Source: Adiantum capillus-veneris (taxonomy: Eukaryota > Streptophyta > Polypodiopsida > Polypodiales > Pteridaceae). Taken from it: DNA of 64,000 nt. How positions within the stretch are numbered: the first letter of the stretch is position 1; the number at the start of each line of letters is the position of its first letter. The stretch lies in the NCBI GenBank assembly GCA_014529385.2, contig CM043947.1, positions 123,892,891 through 123,956,890 of the forward strand. The letters are read 5' to 3'. The notes below the pieces were generated by a model. The model worked only from the letters and a program-made list of their open reading frames with translations, made no database searches and was not told the DNA's origin. Shown here one piece after another: positions 12,757 to 24,597 of this stretch. A program made the translations under genes and the position numbers.

Positions 12757-14066
12757 ATGGATGATGAGGAGTTTCTTTCTTCTTTGTCACCGTAGCAGAG
12801 ACAGTGGTACGTGGAGCGTCATCGCTCTGGCGCATCATCGCGCGTTCCTACTCCATCCGCATCTCCCTCTCTTTCGGAGCATTCGGCGCGCTCCGAAGCT
12901 TCGGCGTCGACGAGACTTCCTTCACACTTGTCTAGACACCGGCGCTCTAGTAGTGGCGGTGGCGGTTGTTGTGGGGATTCTGCCACCGATGCCTCCACAC
13001 CGCCTCGTGTTCGACGAGGCTCTTTACCCTCCCCTTCTTTGCCCGCCCCCACACCAGCCACAACATCGCCATCTACGCCAGGTTTTGCACGGCTGACTGT
13101 TCCTAGCAGCTACACACCTCTACCTACTCCGCCAGGAGCCACCCCACTCGACACTCCTCGCTTCGGGGCCCAGACGCCGGTGGAGACACATGACGTCCGT
13201 ACCCCCATCGACACGCCGCTAGAGACCCCTGCCGGGACACACAGGTTCACGCGTCACCGGCCAGAGGGCTTGCCTTACTCCGTCAACTTCAGCGATGGCA
13301 TCATCATGGATGATGACGGCAAGAAGGTGATCTCACGCATGCCTGGTCTTTGCTCTCAGCTGTTTAGACACTACATACTAAACAAATGGAGTGAAGTACC
13401 AAGTGATTTAAAAAACAGAGTCATCAGCATACTTCATGATGAGTTTCCCGTTCCAACACGGGATCAACGCTTCAATGAAGACCTGATGAAGATTCGAATG
13501 CGCGAATACTGCAAACACAAGCGTTCCGAAGTGCAAAAAGCAATCAAGCATGGGTGGAACAGGCCAGATTGGCTGGCCAAAGAAGATTGCAAGAATGCGA
13601 AGAAAGCAGCGCGCGAGAATCCCGACAAGTGGAAGCAACAAAAGGATGCAGCCAAAGCGCGAGTAGAGGCAGGGAGCTCGCACCACTTGGGGAGCGGTGG
13701 ATGGGCATCATTTGAGGCCGATTTTGTAAGTGTTTTCGCATTGCTCTTTATGTTCGATAGTTTAGGGTTTATGAGTTTTTTAATTCTAACATAATGAATT
13801 CTTTGTATGTTTTGACAGTGGTCGATGACAGGACGTGATCCCACACCGTACGAGCGCGAGTACGCAGGCAGGAAGGGCTTAAACGCCCTGATGGACATTC
13901 TCAGTTCTCGCGGTGGCATGGTTAGTATTAGGGTTTACTCTTTTCTATTTTTTGTATTGTTTTATAAATGTCGTTATATGTTTATACTTACTGAAAGCTG
14001 TCTTATTGTCTTTTTTTGCAGAATCCGACAGATACGCCGCTTGGATGCGATGAGACGTCTGACTAG
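12757..14066 (+). pseudogene. Transposase_24-like (TnpA-type) CACTA protein
   Basis: Exon 1 runs 12757-13735, exon 2 13821-13920 and exon 3 14022-14066, all with GT-AG introns. The N-terminal third is rich in Ser, Pro and Thr, with a GGGGCC stretch followed by ATDASTPPR. The C-terminal half carries the Transposase_24-like features: LNKWSEVPSDLKN, clustered Lys/Arg residues, HHLGSGGW and GRDPTPYE. The CACTA context says it is the second element protein; in En/Spm, TnpA binds the subterminal repeats. An in-frame TAG at codon 13 (12793-12795) interrupts the frame from the first ATG. Later starts, such as a non-ATG near 12811, would give a longer open frame, so loss of function is likely but not proven. 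A diverged homologue lies at 35801-36640. Confidence 0.78.
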
Positions 14067-14439
14067 ACGACGTCAGTTTAGCCGTAGCTAGATAGCATTA
14101 GTTAAGGGTTTCTCATAGCTTATGTATCATGAGACGGATTTTATACGTCTTTTTGAACCATGTATATTATTACATTTGTCACCGCAGTTCATTTTGCCAA
14201 TCAATTCTTTATGCCTATGATGTTGTACAATTGTCATTATTACATTTGCCAATCAATTCATTTTGCCTATGATATGTACAATTGTCAATTTTACGCTTGT
14301 CAGTTTTGCAAACAATGCGTCTTGTGGGTGACTATTTTGGGTCTATTATCTACCCTTGCACTTTTTTTAAAAAGTGAATCAAGTACAATATGGTTGATGG
14401 GTGGCAGAGCATTCAATGCCCTGTCACCAAAAAAAATTT

Positions 14440-14692
14440 CTCTCGGGCGTCGCTAAAACCGTCGCTATTTATGGCTCTGTAGTGTCGCTATAGACTTCTG
14501 TTTAAACGTCGCTATAACCGTTGCTATAGGCGTCGCTATATGCGTCGCTATAAGCGTCTCTATATAGCGACGCAAATAGCGACAGTTATAGCGATGCTCT
14601 CGTAGCGACGCTATTAGCGACGGTTGTAGCGACGTCGGGGGTTATAAAAACCCAGTGTATTTCCGTCGCTAACAGTGTCACAAGAGCACACA
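14440..14692. repeat. CACTA subterminal repeats (GTCGCTATA units, both orientations)
   Basis: At least a dozen copies of GTCGCTA / TAGCGAC variants occur in about 200 bp. They are first mostly in the plus sense (14450-14565) and then mostly inverted (14560-14635). This is the arrangement expected for binding sites of the second CACTA protein near the element end. Confidence 0.85.
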
Positions 14693-14694
14693 AC

Positions 14695-14705
14695 CTCTTG
14701 TAGTG
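14695..14705 (+). repeat. CACTA 3' terminal inverted repeat
   Basis: CTCTTGTAGTG is the inverse complement of CACTACAAGAG. The next three bases (GGT) would be the target duplication, but the 5' end needed to confirm it is not seen. Confidence 0.8.
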
Positions 14706-16170
14706 GGTATGAAGATAAGTCACAAATGATTGACGAGGGAATGATGTAGGAACAAACTTCTATTCTATCACTCATGTCAAAGATAACAATGTCTGCATGA
14801 CTAATCCACTTGAAATGTTCTTAAATGAGATTTATAAAGGTGATTGGATTATTATTGGAAGCTATTTGAGTACTCTAGCAAAACAGGATGATTGGTCTAA
14901 ACAAGAACTCAGGAGGATACGCACGAAATCATATGGGCACTTTTTGAGGGATGCTTACTTGCGGAAGCATCCTAAACAAAAGGGTGCTACACCACAATGG
15001 GTTATATGTAAAAAGTAAACAAAAGGGTGCTACACCACAGGGGCGTGTGGGAAACCTTCTCCAAGTTTAAAGAAAAATACTGGTGGAAGGGTATATATAA
15101 GATGTATCACAATTTGTAGAGTGTTGTGTAACTTTTCAAATGTATTAAAATGTCCGACATGGTGATGGATTGCACCCTACATATCCACTTAGTCTAGCCA
15201 TGCACTATAAATGGGTTTTTGATCTAGTCACAATGCCCTTAGGACTCTGGCAGATGAGATACTTGGTTCTTGTTGCATGAGAGTACCTAACTAGCCAGGT
15301 TGAAGGAAGAGCATTAAGAGCTAAAACCACAAAATCTGTGTGCAAATTCCTTCTTGATGTGGGGATTTGTCGTTATGGTTGGTGGGGAAGATCACTACAG
15401 ATAGATGTGAGCTAGATTCTGAGGAAGCAAGGGAGCCCTTTTTGAGATTAGGAATCAAGCTTTATCTTACTACGTCTTACAACCTTGAAGGCAATGGAAA
15501 GAGTGAAAGAGGGCATCCTCCTATCATCAAAGCTTTGGCCAAGGCTTGTGAAGGAAGATTTGGTGAGTGGCCAAAACTGTTGCCATATGCTTTATGGGCT
15601 GATCATACAACACATAGCTCAATAATTGATTATATGCCTGCGGATCTAATGTATGGTCAAAAGCCAGTGATGCCGGTTAAAGATACAACTACCTTGGATA
15701 GAGGGTCTTAGCAGGAAAGGTCTCCTTGCATTGCACATAAGGCAAGTAGAAAGAAGACCTAGAGACATCGAGGATGAAAATAACGACTCGAAATTGCAAG
15801 GTTGAAAAACAAGAACTACTTTGGTAAGGGACAATGGCTCAGGAGCAAAGAAATTGACAAAGATGACCAGGTTTTAATGAATGATAATAGCCTTGATAAC
15901 CAGCACACAGTCATGCAAAAGTTTTCAAAAAGATGGTTTGGACCATATGTTCTAAAGCATGTGCATGAACATGCTACTTACAGCTTGTCTGAACTAGATG
16001 GTACAGAAGTAAAGATTCTCATTGCAGAAAAAAGGATCAAAATGTTTAAGAGAAGAGGTGACAATGAACCAGAAGATGTTGATGACGAGGAAGAGCAAAA
16101 CACAGGTGAAGATGAAGCTTTGAAATCATATAGTGAAGAAGAAAGCAAGGAATATGTACAAGGGGGCTGA
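14706..16170 (+). pseudogene. Ty3/gypsy integrase fragment interrupted by the CACTA element
   Basis: Reading across several frames, 14797-15018 matches the region between RNase H and integrase. Next come the core with HPTYPL and FDLVTMP near 15180-15240, TTDRCELD near 15395, and NGKSERGH with the catalytic-type Glu near 15495 (frame 15367-15711). The C-terminal domain follows at 15802-16170 (KRWFGPYVLKH) with an acidic tail. Stops and shifts at 15016-15366 and 15709 break the frame. The motifs differ from those of the 27.8-35.7 kb element, so it is a different gypsy family. gag, protease and reverse transcriptase are absent; the upstream part was presumably separated by the CACTA insertion. 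Confidence 0.85.
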
Positions 16171-18682
16171 TCTTACAAAGAGAAAATGTGGCACATACCA
16201 GAGAATGTGTAGGTTTAGAGGGATGGATGTCGTGTTGTGACACATACATAGTGGGAACAAATGCTACAAGATCTATCTTGAAAATTTTTAGATACATAAG
16301 TATATTTTCTATAATATACATATGCATATCTAAGTATAATAATAAGCTTTCTATCTCATCCTATTATTTATTTCAAGGGTAACATATTCTTACTTTATTG
16401 TGAATAGCTCCGCCTCTTTAACTTGGGGCAAAAAGAATTGGTTCTTTCTTTCTACTATCTCATTATTATCTCACACCATAGCTAGATCTTATATCTAAGG
16501 TAACTTCCAATATATATATATACTATGTATTTTTCATATTTTTATTATATTTCTTAGCTACTAGGAAGGAATCAAATCCTAGTGGGATACTAGCTTGCAT
16601 GATTCTCAAAGATACACCTATTTTAATGCATTATTGCAAGAATGATTACAAATCTTTGTCAAGGAGCAAAGTCATGCTTTCATATTGCATGAGATGTCCA
16701 TTGCAATAAAATGAAAGTCAAAGTTAAGGGGACCACAAGAAGAACCTATTTTGATGATTTTTTTACACAAGGTTCCAATCCGAATTGAAAAACGTATATA
16801 AAATGGGAGTCGTAGGTTATGAGTTAAATAATCTGCCCCTATTTTTACTTTTGTAATTGGAGCCATGGTTGACAAGATATAATCAAAATACTGGACCCCA
16901 GTCTGCCCACATCATGTAGGGACAACTCATTTCAAAACTTTCCAGTTTTTGTTCACAGTGGCTCTTCTCTTCTTGTGTAAACCCTTGGGGATTTCCTTCA
17001 CCTATAAAATGGGACCTTTTCATCCTTGAAAACCATTCAAGACATTCGCGATATGAATTCATGAGGGTGTGAAAGTAGTAATGCCTAATTGTACTTAGCC
17101 ATAAATATAACCCTAAGCCTACACTTACTCCTAGAGGAAGACTAGCCAACCTTGTACGCTATCCTTGGAATATAAGCTCTAATGAAAGAAGGACTTGAAC
17201 TTGGTGCATCAATCAAGGTTTGAAGTCTTCACTCTTCTTATCTCTCCATAAAAAATGGTGAATAACTATCGAAGGGTTTGTCAAGTAAGATGGGTTCTAC
17301 TTTGATATTTTTGTTGATTTTTTAATGTTTTATTTTTCATCTCTAATCCAACATATATCTTTAATTTCATCTCCTTCTCTAACCAAACCTATCTCTCTCA
17401 CTCTAGAAATTCATTCTCTCTACAAATTCTAGGTTCTTCTTGCTACAGGTATACCGCAGTACCCTTATTGCCTACAGACAACAATAGGGCTTGGGAGGGA
17501 AACTTATCATCTCTTTAATTCTCTCATATCTACATTTTTCACATGCTGTCCTAGATTAATAATCCAAATCATGTGAATTGCTATCGTTTCCACTCTATGC
17601 GATCTATTAGAATTAACGTATGGATTAGCCGTAAAATACACTTTCAACAACGTATATTGTTTCTCTTTGGGCCAGAAAGGCTCAATGTAATACTTCCTTC
17701 ATTGAATCCTATCACACTATCCTTTATAGACTATAACTTTTCTTTTGATGTCAGTGTAGTTATCTTGCTATGAACCAAGAGGATTTGTACACATAATTAA
17801 TCCCAATCACTAGAAAAAATATAGATACTATGGTAAACACAAAATTACAATTCCAAAGAACAATTCGTAACCTATTTGGTCGGCAAAGATTGAATGCCAT
17901 TAACTCATATATTAACCCTTTCATATTATCCATTTTTTCCTATGCAAGGATTTCATCTCACGGCTCAAACCCCTCTCGGCTCTCATGCCATAATATTGTA
18001 GCACAAGCCCCAAATTCTTCCATCACATTATGCATCAAAGCACTCAAGGCACCAAGCACTCAAGGCATTGAAGCATGAGAGTTGAAGCCTTCTTGCATTC
18101 AAGTTTTGGTAGAGCTATAATGTAGCAACATTTGAGTCATCAAAACTCTTACAAGAAAGTGCATGCATTTAGGCCAAAATTTTCATACATTTACCCAAAT
18201 GTGATTCCATGATGTATATGCACCTAACACGGAACACATGTGCACCCCATACGTGCACCATCAATGGAATCCTCTAGATTCCCAAAGAAAGGAGAACAAA
18301 TCATAGAACATGAGGCCCTAATGATGTTTCCAAAAGGAAATGATAACCTAGATTGTAAGTGTTTAGACATTGTCCCAAACCATAAAGTTTATTTGGAGGT
18401 AAGACCTACACTATTTTTACCTCAAATTCGATCTTATGAGCCCCATCCGACGTAACCTATGCTAGACTCCTTGGTAAAAATCCATGCATTTTGTGTAATT
18501 CAGCTTATAGGGTGTCTTGTTGGGGTAAGCCTTAGCTCACACTCACGGTGAGAACACTCCCTAAAAGCCAAGCATGCACCATTTAAGTGCATAGTCACAT
18601 TTTCCCCATGGAGCCTACAAACCCTCACACATGCTACGCACTGGATGGCCACATGGATTGGTAGGTCACGCTACCCTTGCCA
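16171..18682. other. Anonymous AT-rich intergenic DNA
   Basis: No gene was recognised. Short frames on either strand lack known motifs. Pyrimidine-rich patches occur at 17380-17430. The first few hundred bases may be the 3' end of the truncated gypsy element, but no LTR pair could be identified. Confidence 0.5.
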
Positions 18683-18879
18683 TTTTTACTTGTGGTGCAT
18701 ATTCATCCATTGATTGCACTTCTCTACACCAAAGCTTGTAAACCCTCTCTCCAATTCCAATTAATCAAGCAAGCTATTTCCATTCTTCATTGTGTATTGA
18801 TCTCATTCTCTAGTCTACTCCTAATTATCCTTAGGTACATTAATGAATGCCACAATGTTGTATCCACCATAGCCCAACA
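18683..18879 (-). mobile_element. Diverged solo/truncated LTR of the 3842 family
   Basis: The reverse complement begins TGTTGGGCTATGGTGGATAC and follows the LTR at 3842-4074 through CCTAAGGATAATTAGGAGTA and GGAATTGGAGAGAGGGTTTA, with an internal gap, to about 18683. There the similarity stops before the LTR end. No primer-binding site follows. Confidence 0.75.
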
Positions 18880-19328
18880 CCTACTCCTCTCTACCTATAT
18901 ATAAAGAGAGTGCAAAGATAGATAGTTAGTGATTATAGCTTAGGTTTCTTTCTTCTCTACTTAAGAAGAGATGCACTCCTATAATCTATAAAAGGTTGGC
19001 TTTATTCATTGCAATAGGGTAAGTGAGAGTGGCTATTATCTCGATTGGCATACCTGTTTACAGGAATTGAGGGACACCATCGAGAACTATGGTCCTAATA
19101 ATAGAGTCTTTTTAGACCTGCTTATGGATTTACCATTATTGAGCTATTGGAAAGCTCGATAGGAATTCATGCCAACTTAGCACTGTCAAACCCTTAATCC
19201 ATTTTTCGAACTCCACTTGTTGGTGAAGGTATTGCCAAAAAAGAAACAATTCCCAAGATATTCTCATAAATATTGCATTGCTACTCGAAATGAGGGAAAA
19301 AGTTGTGTGTGTGTGTGTGTGTGTGTGA

Positions 19329-19366
<38 letters not shown>

Positions 19367-19669
19367 GAGAGAGCTTAGGAAAAATGTGTCATGGTTTTTA
19401 ATTTCAAAATTGAAGATCGAGTGCAAAGGGAAAAGGAGAAATTTTGCCCCAAAATAGAGAAAAATAGTGTAAAAACCCGAAAAATTAACCTAACTTTGTC
19501 AAATTTCCTCTTGGCAAATTCAAGGAAAGGAATTTTATATGTTTGGAAAAATGATTTTTCCTGAACACTGGAGAGAGAGAAAGAAAGAGAGTCCAGGAGT
19601 GCACGTAAGTGATAATTTTGTTCCACAGAAAAGTGGCCCACGGAACCTTGAAAGAATCATCACACAGTT

Positions 19670-19705
<36 letters not shown>

Positions 19706-19800
19706 TTGGAAGAATCACCTACACAGTTATGGAGTGAGTGAGAGATAGAACCTTGGAAAAATCATCCGGATTCTTTTGTACCTTAATTGTATCGTAAGAT
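18880..19800. other. Intergenic DNA upstream of kiwellin, with microsatellites
   Basis: It contains a (GT)n(GA)n compound microsatellite at about 19303-19367 and a (GA)n at about 19674-19703. The phrase 'ccttggaagaatcac..cacacagttat' recurs at 19647-19735 as short imperfect repeats. No gene was seen. Confidence 0.6.
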
Positions 19801-19825
19801 TCATATGATGTGTCACACGGCGAGT

Positions 19826-19832
19826 TATAAAG
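19826..19832 (+). promoter_or_regulatory. TATA box of the kiwellin gene
   Basis: TATAAAG lies 97 bp upstream of the ATG at 19929. That spacing would put transcription start near 19860, giving a leader that consists mostly of the (GA)n run at 19871-19909. Confidence 0.55.
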
Positions 19833-19866
19833 TTAGAACTGCGTACGCGGGAAGGGAGGCACACAC

Positions 19867-19870
<4 letters not shown>

Positions 19871-19909
<39 letters not shown>
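19871..19909. repeat. (GA)n microsatellite in the probable 5' leader
   Basis: A GA dinucleotide run that ends 20 bp before the kiwellin ATG. GA/CT tracts in plant leaders are targets of BBR/BPC GAGA-binding factors, but a role here is only inferred. Confidence 0.8.
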
Positions 19910-19913
<4 letters not shown>

Positions 19914-19928
19914 TTGATCCTTTATATC

Positions 19929-20456
19929 ATGGGCGCAATCGCGATGCTGGGTACATTGATTATGGTGGTGGCACTGCTGCAAGCTGCATGTGTGCCCGTG
20001 ATGGGTGAGAAGACGTGCCAGGCAAATTCAGAGAATTCGGGCGACTGCTGCAACACGAATAGCTGCCACAAGACCGACTGCTCGCCACCGGTGACGAGAA
20101 AGACGGCGGCCATCCTGACCGTGAACGACTTCTCACCGGGCGGGGACGGCGGAGCTCCGTCGGAATGCGACGGAAAGTTTCACAAAGATACAGAGAGAGT
20201 GGCGGCGCTGTCGACGGGGTGGTACAATCAGGGCAGCCGATGCGGGAAGACTATCCACATCCATGGCAATGGCCGGAGCACCACTGCCAGGGTGGTGGAC
20301 GAGTGCGACTCGCGAAACGGGTGCGACTCCGACCACGCCGGCCAGCCTCCCTGCCCCAACAATATCGTCGACGTCTCCGATGCCGTGTGGAAGGCCCTGG
20401 GAGTCTCCAAAAACGATGACAGCTACGGCTTTATGGACGTCACTTGGCACGATTGA
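19929..20456 (+). CDS. Kiwellin / ripening-related secreted protein
   Basis: This intact single-exon frame encodes 175 residues. Residues 1-26 form a hydrophobic signal peptide, so the product should be secreted to the apoplast. A short Cys-rich segment (GDCCNTNSC, about 38-46) is followed by a double-psi beta-barrel domain of the kiwellin type: LTVNDFSPGGDGGAPSECDG, ALSTGWYNQGSRCGK, VVDECDSRNGC, HAGQPPCPNNIVDVSDAVWK and terminal DVTW. Known kiwellins are defence-related apoplastic proteins; maize KWL1 binds and inhibits the fungal chorismate mutase Cmu1. The ligand of this one cannot be told. I chose ATG 19929 because the only upstream in-frame start is a non-ATG. The gene is more GC-rich than its surroundings and stands alone among repeats. 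Length fits the family. Confidence 0.95.
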   Translation: MGAIAMLGTLIMVVALLQAACVPVMGEKTCQANSENSGDCCNTNSCHKTDCSPPVTRKTAAILTVNDFSPGGDGGAPSECDGKFHKDTERVAALSTGWYNQGSRCGKTIHIHGNGRSTTARVVDECDSRNGCDSDHAGQPPCPNNIVDVSDAVWKALGVSKNDDSYGFMDVTWHD

Positions 20457-20554
20457 TCGAATGCATATTTTGCTTAGCACGAAATGTTTTCCGATTAATT
20501 GCATAATTTTGGAGGGAAGAAAAATTCTCATCCTAATTCTCATAACAAGCCTTC

Positions 20555-20560
20555 AATAAA
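20555..20560 (+). terminator. Polyadenylation signal of kiwellin
   Basis: AATAAA lies 99 bp after the stop codon, a usual distance for a plant near-upstream element. Confidence 0.5.
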
Positions 20561-20789
20561 ATTACAGCGCAAACTCGAGTAAACTCAACTATGGGTACAT
20601 TGCGAAAGCAATACATTTATGTAATGATTTTGCTCAGCTTTAATTTCTATAGCACATTATTAAACCCCACCCCTCCCCTAGAAGTGCTCACGTGTTTATT
20701 TACAACACACCTAGCTCGAAGTTATATTATGGAAGAAAAGCACACCTGGTTTGCAAATGGATTTTCACTCTCATTATGCATTGAGGGAT

Positions 20790-21024
20790 TATAGGTCTCC
20801 CTAATCTCAAGGGTAAATCTCTCCAAAGTTGTCGGAAATTCCACGACACTAAGTGACACGGAGAGTGGGTAAGGGGATTGACGGCGAAGAAGTGCGGCGG
20901 GCATCTCGAGGTAGGTGGGAGTGCCCAAAAAATGGGGGCACCGGTGAGGAGCTTGGAATGGAACCAATGACCTCGCACGCCAATGCTTTTTGAAGCATGA
21001 GCTAGCCACTACGCCCGCCCGCGC
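20790..21024 (-). mobile_element. tRNA-derived SINE (Au-like)
   Basis: On the minus strand the 5' end reads GGGCGTAGTGGCTAGCTC, a tRNA-like head with an A box (21001-21011). The B box GGTTCCATTCC (20955-20965) has one mismatch to the consensus. The 3' part reads TTTACCCTTGAGATTAGGGA and ACCTATAATCCC, resembling the tail of plant Au SINEs. It does not fold as a functional tRNA gene. It lies 230 bp downstream of the kiwellin polyadenylation signal in the opposite orientation. Confidence 0.75.
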
Positions 21025-21202
21025 ACGTTTGAAAGCATAGCCATTTTAACTAATGTTATAAACGCAAAACCTGGACTGGCGTAGGACTGAACCCGGACAG
21101 GGCCCCTGGCCGGGTTTAGTTTTAACAAAGCATCCACGGTGCAGATCGCCTCGATAACTGCGTATGGACTTCCCATCCATGGATCCCCTTACCACCACCA
21201 CC

Positions 21203-21442
21203 CCCCCCCTCCCCCAAATGACATGTGTTATTGTCAAGGCTAGGGACTTGCTACGCGCCGTGTGCGAGCCACAAAAGCTCCTAGCACACAGTCATACAAC
21301 AGACAAGCTCACAAGGAAGAACGGTGTGTCACTCACTTTCCTGCGTAGTTGCAAATGAAGGATTCCCGCGCCACGAAGAAGAGGGAGACGCCGCTACGCC
21401 GCGCTCAACCGCCCCCCCCCTTCCCCCAAATGACATGTGTTA
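21203..21442. repeat. Direct repeat of a C-rich stretch plus CCCAAATGACATGTGTTAT
   Basis: A poly-C run followed by CCCAAATGACATGTGTTAT occurs at about 21203-21232 and again at about 21412-21442. The 180 bp between the copies has no recognised content. It could be a slippage duplication or the footprint of an insertion. Confidence 0.65.
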
Positions 21443-22985
21443 TATAGTCCTGAGGTTGGAACATGGACAAAAAGGAAACTCTTAACTGCAGGTGATCATG
21501 AAAAGATGAAGTGACTTGTAGTACAAGGTTACGCCCCACTTATATGAACTTATAATTCATGTCTAGAACAAGAGAAACCTTCATTGGAGGTACTTCTAGA
21601 TGTGCACATTAGTTAATGAGGGGTGTTAAACGTGTATCAAGATGTGTGCTCCTAGTTTAAAGGCCCTCTAAAAGTGCTACTATCTAGTCTATGTGAAGGC
21701 TAGGGAGAAGAAAATGTCTTATTTTGGACAAAAATTAGGGCTAAGGTTCGAAATGATTGTTCACAAGAGTTGGAATCAAAAACTCATATATGAGGATGGG
21801 TATGAACAGAAATTTGTCAAAGTACATAGTAGGCCTCCTTAGATAACGTTTCTGTACTTGCCAAGGTGATCATCAGTGCATAGGTAAGGATGTACCCATC
21901 TACAAGTAAATTTCAAAAAATGAACGACAAGATATATATGGGTTCAACATAGGTCCTTGTTTACTTCATACAACTACACATTGGAAACTACTTTTACACG
22001 TTTGGGTTCAATATAGCACAAGCACTACTAGGCTAGTATAACAATCAAGATTGGTTGAGAATGGTTCCATTATGAATTCACCCGAAGAACCCTATCGGAA
22101 TCTAGTACACCTCCCAAACACGCTAGAGGACTCACACATTCTTATTCCATATATAGAACCCTTTAGGAGAGGCATGGGGGGGCGGGATACAGATTACTCA
22201 ACAACCTTGTTACAAAACATTTTTTTGTAATTCTAGAGGAATAAAATGGAAAGAGACACTGGCAATGGTAGTTCAACGTCATGCAATGATATAAGAATTG
22301 TGAATGTACACAACTTCTTGCAGACCGCCTATCATTGCAAACAAAGCACAAAGTAGCATATATAGCTGCAATCATAACGATTTCGTGAGCGTCAACATCC
22401 AAGACCATAACCTCGATGAGACAGAAGGTAAATGGAGGTTCCCATATATGGTGTAGGCCCTAACTTTAGAGATGTTACAGATGGGAGCACGATATGCTAA
22501 TTAAAACAACATGCTACAAGTAATAGATTTATGGATCTTCATACCTATCAAATCGCATATACACCATATTCAAGCTATACACAATGTGAGCTATAGAGAG
22601 TTGGAGAGAGTTCGAAAAAGAGCACGTGCACCTCCTAAAACAGAGTGCTACACAAGCACAGGGAGAAGAGAGAAGAGAGATGAGAGATGAGAAACATAAA
22701 AAACAGATAGAGAACTAGGTGCAAATGTCGTTCCATGCAAGAATGAGCATTTTTCTCTTGTACGGATTTATTTATGGATTTCTTGAATGCTCAAAATGAA
22801 TATGGAGTATCCGCCTGGACATAAAGCGACCTTAGCCGATAAAGTGCTCTTTGTTTATACAACATCAATAAACTTGATATCCCTTGCACTTTTCCATAGT
22901 TCATTTCATATTTTCCACTTGTCATCTGCAATAGTGATATATTTTTCTCCTTTCCATTACATACCTCTTCGTTAGAAAAGCAATC
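21443..22985. other. Anonymous intergenic DNA
   Basis: Neither strand shows a gene or repeat family I recognise. 22660-22700 is purine-rich. Short frames at 22163-22408 and 22791-22994 (minus) have no domains. Confidence 0.5.
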
Positions 22986-23334
22986 ATTAGGCAAAATTTG
23001 GACTCACAAAGGGGCCCTTTAAGGAGTTTGACTTTACCTCTCCCTACCAAAACGGGCGCATAGATAAATTTTTGCAAATAAACACCAAAGTTGGCAGAGG
23101 TTTGACAGTTAGAATGTCCTCTTCAATCTCTATAAAAAAAATCTTCTAAAATATAAGGAATCTCATGGCGTGCTATATATCAGTAAATAGAGCTTGAAGA
23201 GGACATTCTAACTGTCAAACCTCCGCCAACTTTGGATTTTATTTGCAAAAATTTATCCATGCGTCCGTTTTGGTAGAAAGAGGTAAAGTCAAACTCCTTA
23301 AAGGGCCCCTTTGTGAGTCCAAATTTTGCCTAAT
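22986..23334. repeat. Imperfect inverted repeat, 141-bp arms, 67-bp loop
   Basis: The left arm 22986-23126 (ATTAGGCAAAATTTGGACTC to AGAATGTCCTCTTCAA) is the near-complete reverse complement of the right arm 23194-23334 (TTGAAGAGGACATTCTAACT to TTTTGCCTAAT). A few mismatches lie in the middle. The loop is AT-rich. The right arm is also the first part of the duplicated segment. Confidence 0.92.
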
Positions 23335-24597
23335 GTGTTCTTAATTGCTCACTTAAGAATTTGCAAAGTATACTTATCAAAAAACAATGGTTAAAAATTT
23401 ATGCTAGAAATATGATCGATGTATCAAAATAAAAATCTATAAATGTAAACAAACACATATTCTCATGCTTGTCATCATCAACATACTGCATATTCTAATG
23501 TTCCATACCACTAGAATAAGTTTTATATGTCATATCATGATGTATCAGGATATCATTGATCACCATCATTTTGCAATATTCAATTTACATAAATTTCAAG
23601 TCCAATTCATTAACAGTGTCGACATCAAATCATGATAAACCAAATCCAAGTTCAAGTCCACATCTCTTTCATTATATACTCGAGTAACAAATTAAATCAT
23701 AGTAGGGGTAGTGGTGGCCAACCAATGCAACATGATTTTGTAATCAATGTTGCCTAAATCAGTGAATCCACACCAATAGGACATGCTACATAAATTGATG
23801 AATCTACACTGATATTGTTTACACAAGTGAACTTGTTGTTTGTTAGAATGTTGCCTAAATCGATAAATCTGCAATGTTAATTGGTGTTTTCAAAATCAAC
23901 AAATCTACACGAGGATGAGCATATGTACACTGCCTAAATTGACGAAACTATGTGCAGGTTGAGGAGAGTACCCCTTGACGGGCAATAGAAGAAAACTCCC
24001 AAAAATAAGTGCCCTTTAATGAAGGTGGTTCCCACCACTTGTCACAAACACAAACACATAGAGCACTACTTCTTTTTCCTTATGCCATATACATACACAG
24101 GTTTCAGAAAAAGGATGTAGAGACCAGAAAGCTCAAATGCAAAATAAAGCTTCAAAAACAAAACCCTTCTCTTAATTGAGACATTAATTTGTGGGGCTAG
24201 AGCCAAATTATGTGTGCATAGGTGCGTTAGGAATCTTTTGAGAGGTTCTACGTACACACATAAAAGTCAAACTCCAATTTTTTCATTCAAATGGTCCATT
24301 TCATCTCAAAAAATACTTCCAATGTGCACACAATCAAGCAAGTAAATGAAAAATGCAATGAAATTGATTACGAACACAACGGCAAGAAGAAAACTGAGTG
24401 ATCTAATGGGGGGGTACATGCTCCTAATGCTCAATCTTCTCAAATGTCTTGGTAGTGGCCCCAAGATCTTTAGCCTTCCAATGAAATTGAACTTGATTAA
24501 GCTCTATAGATGCATTTTATTACTAGTTCTAACATACTAGAATCACATAAGGGTGACTCTAGAAAGTGTTAATTACACACCATACTCAAATACCAAT

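Noticed and set aside
12819-13061. Minus-strand frames opposite the Transposase_24-like gene
   Set aside because: They are shadows of a GC-rich coding exon on the plus strand, with no motif of their own.
20955-21011. A functional tRNA gene on the minus strand
   Set aside because: A and B boxes are present, but the stems do not pair well and a SINE body follows, so it is a tRNA-derived SINE.
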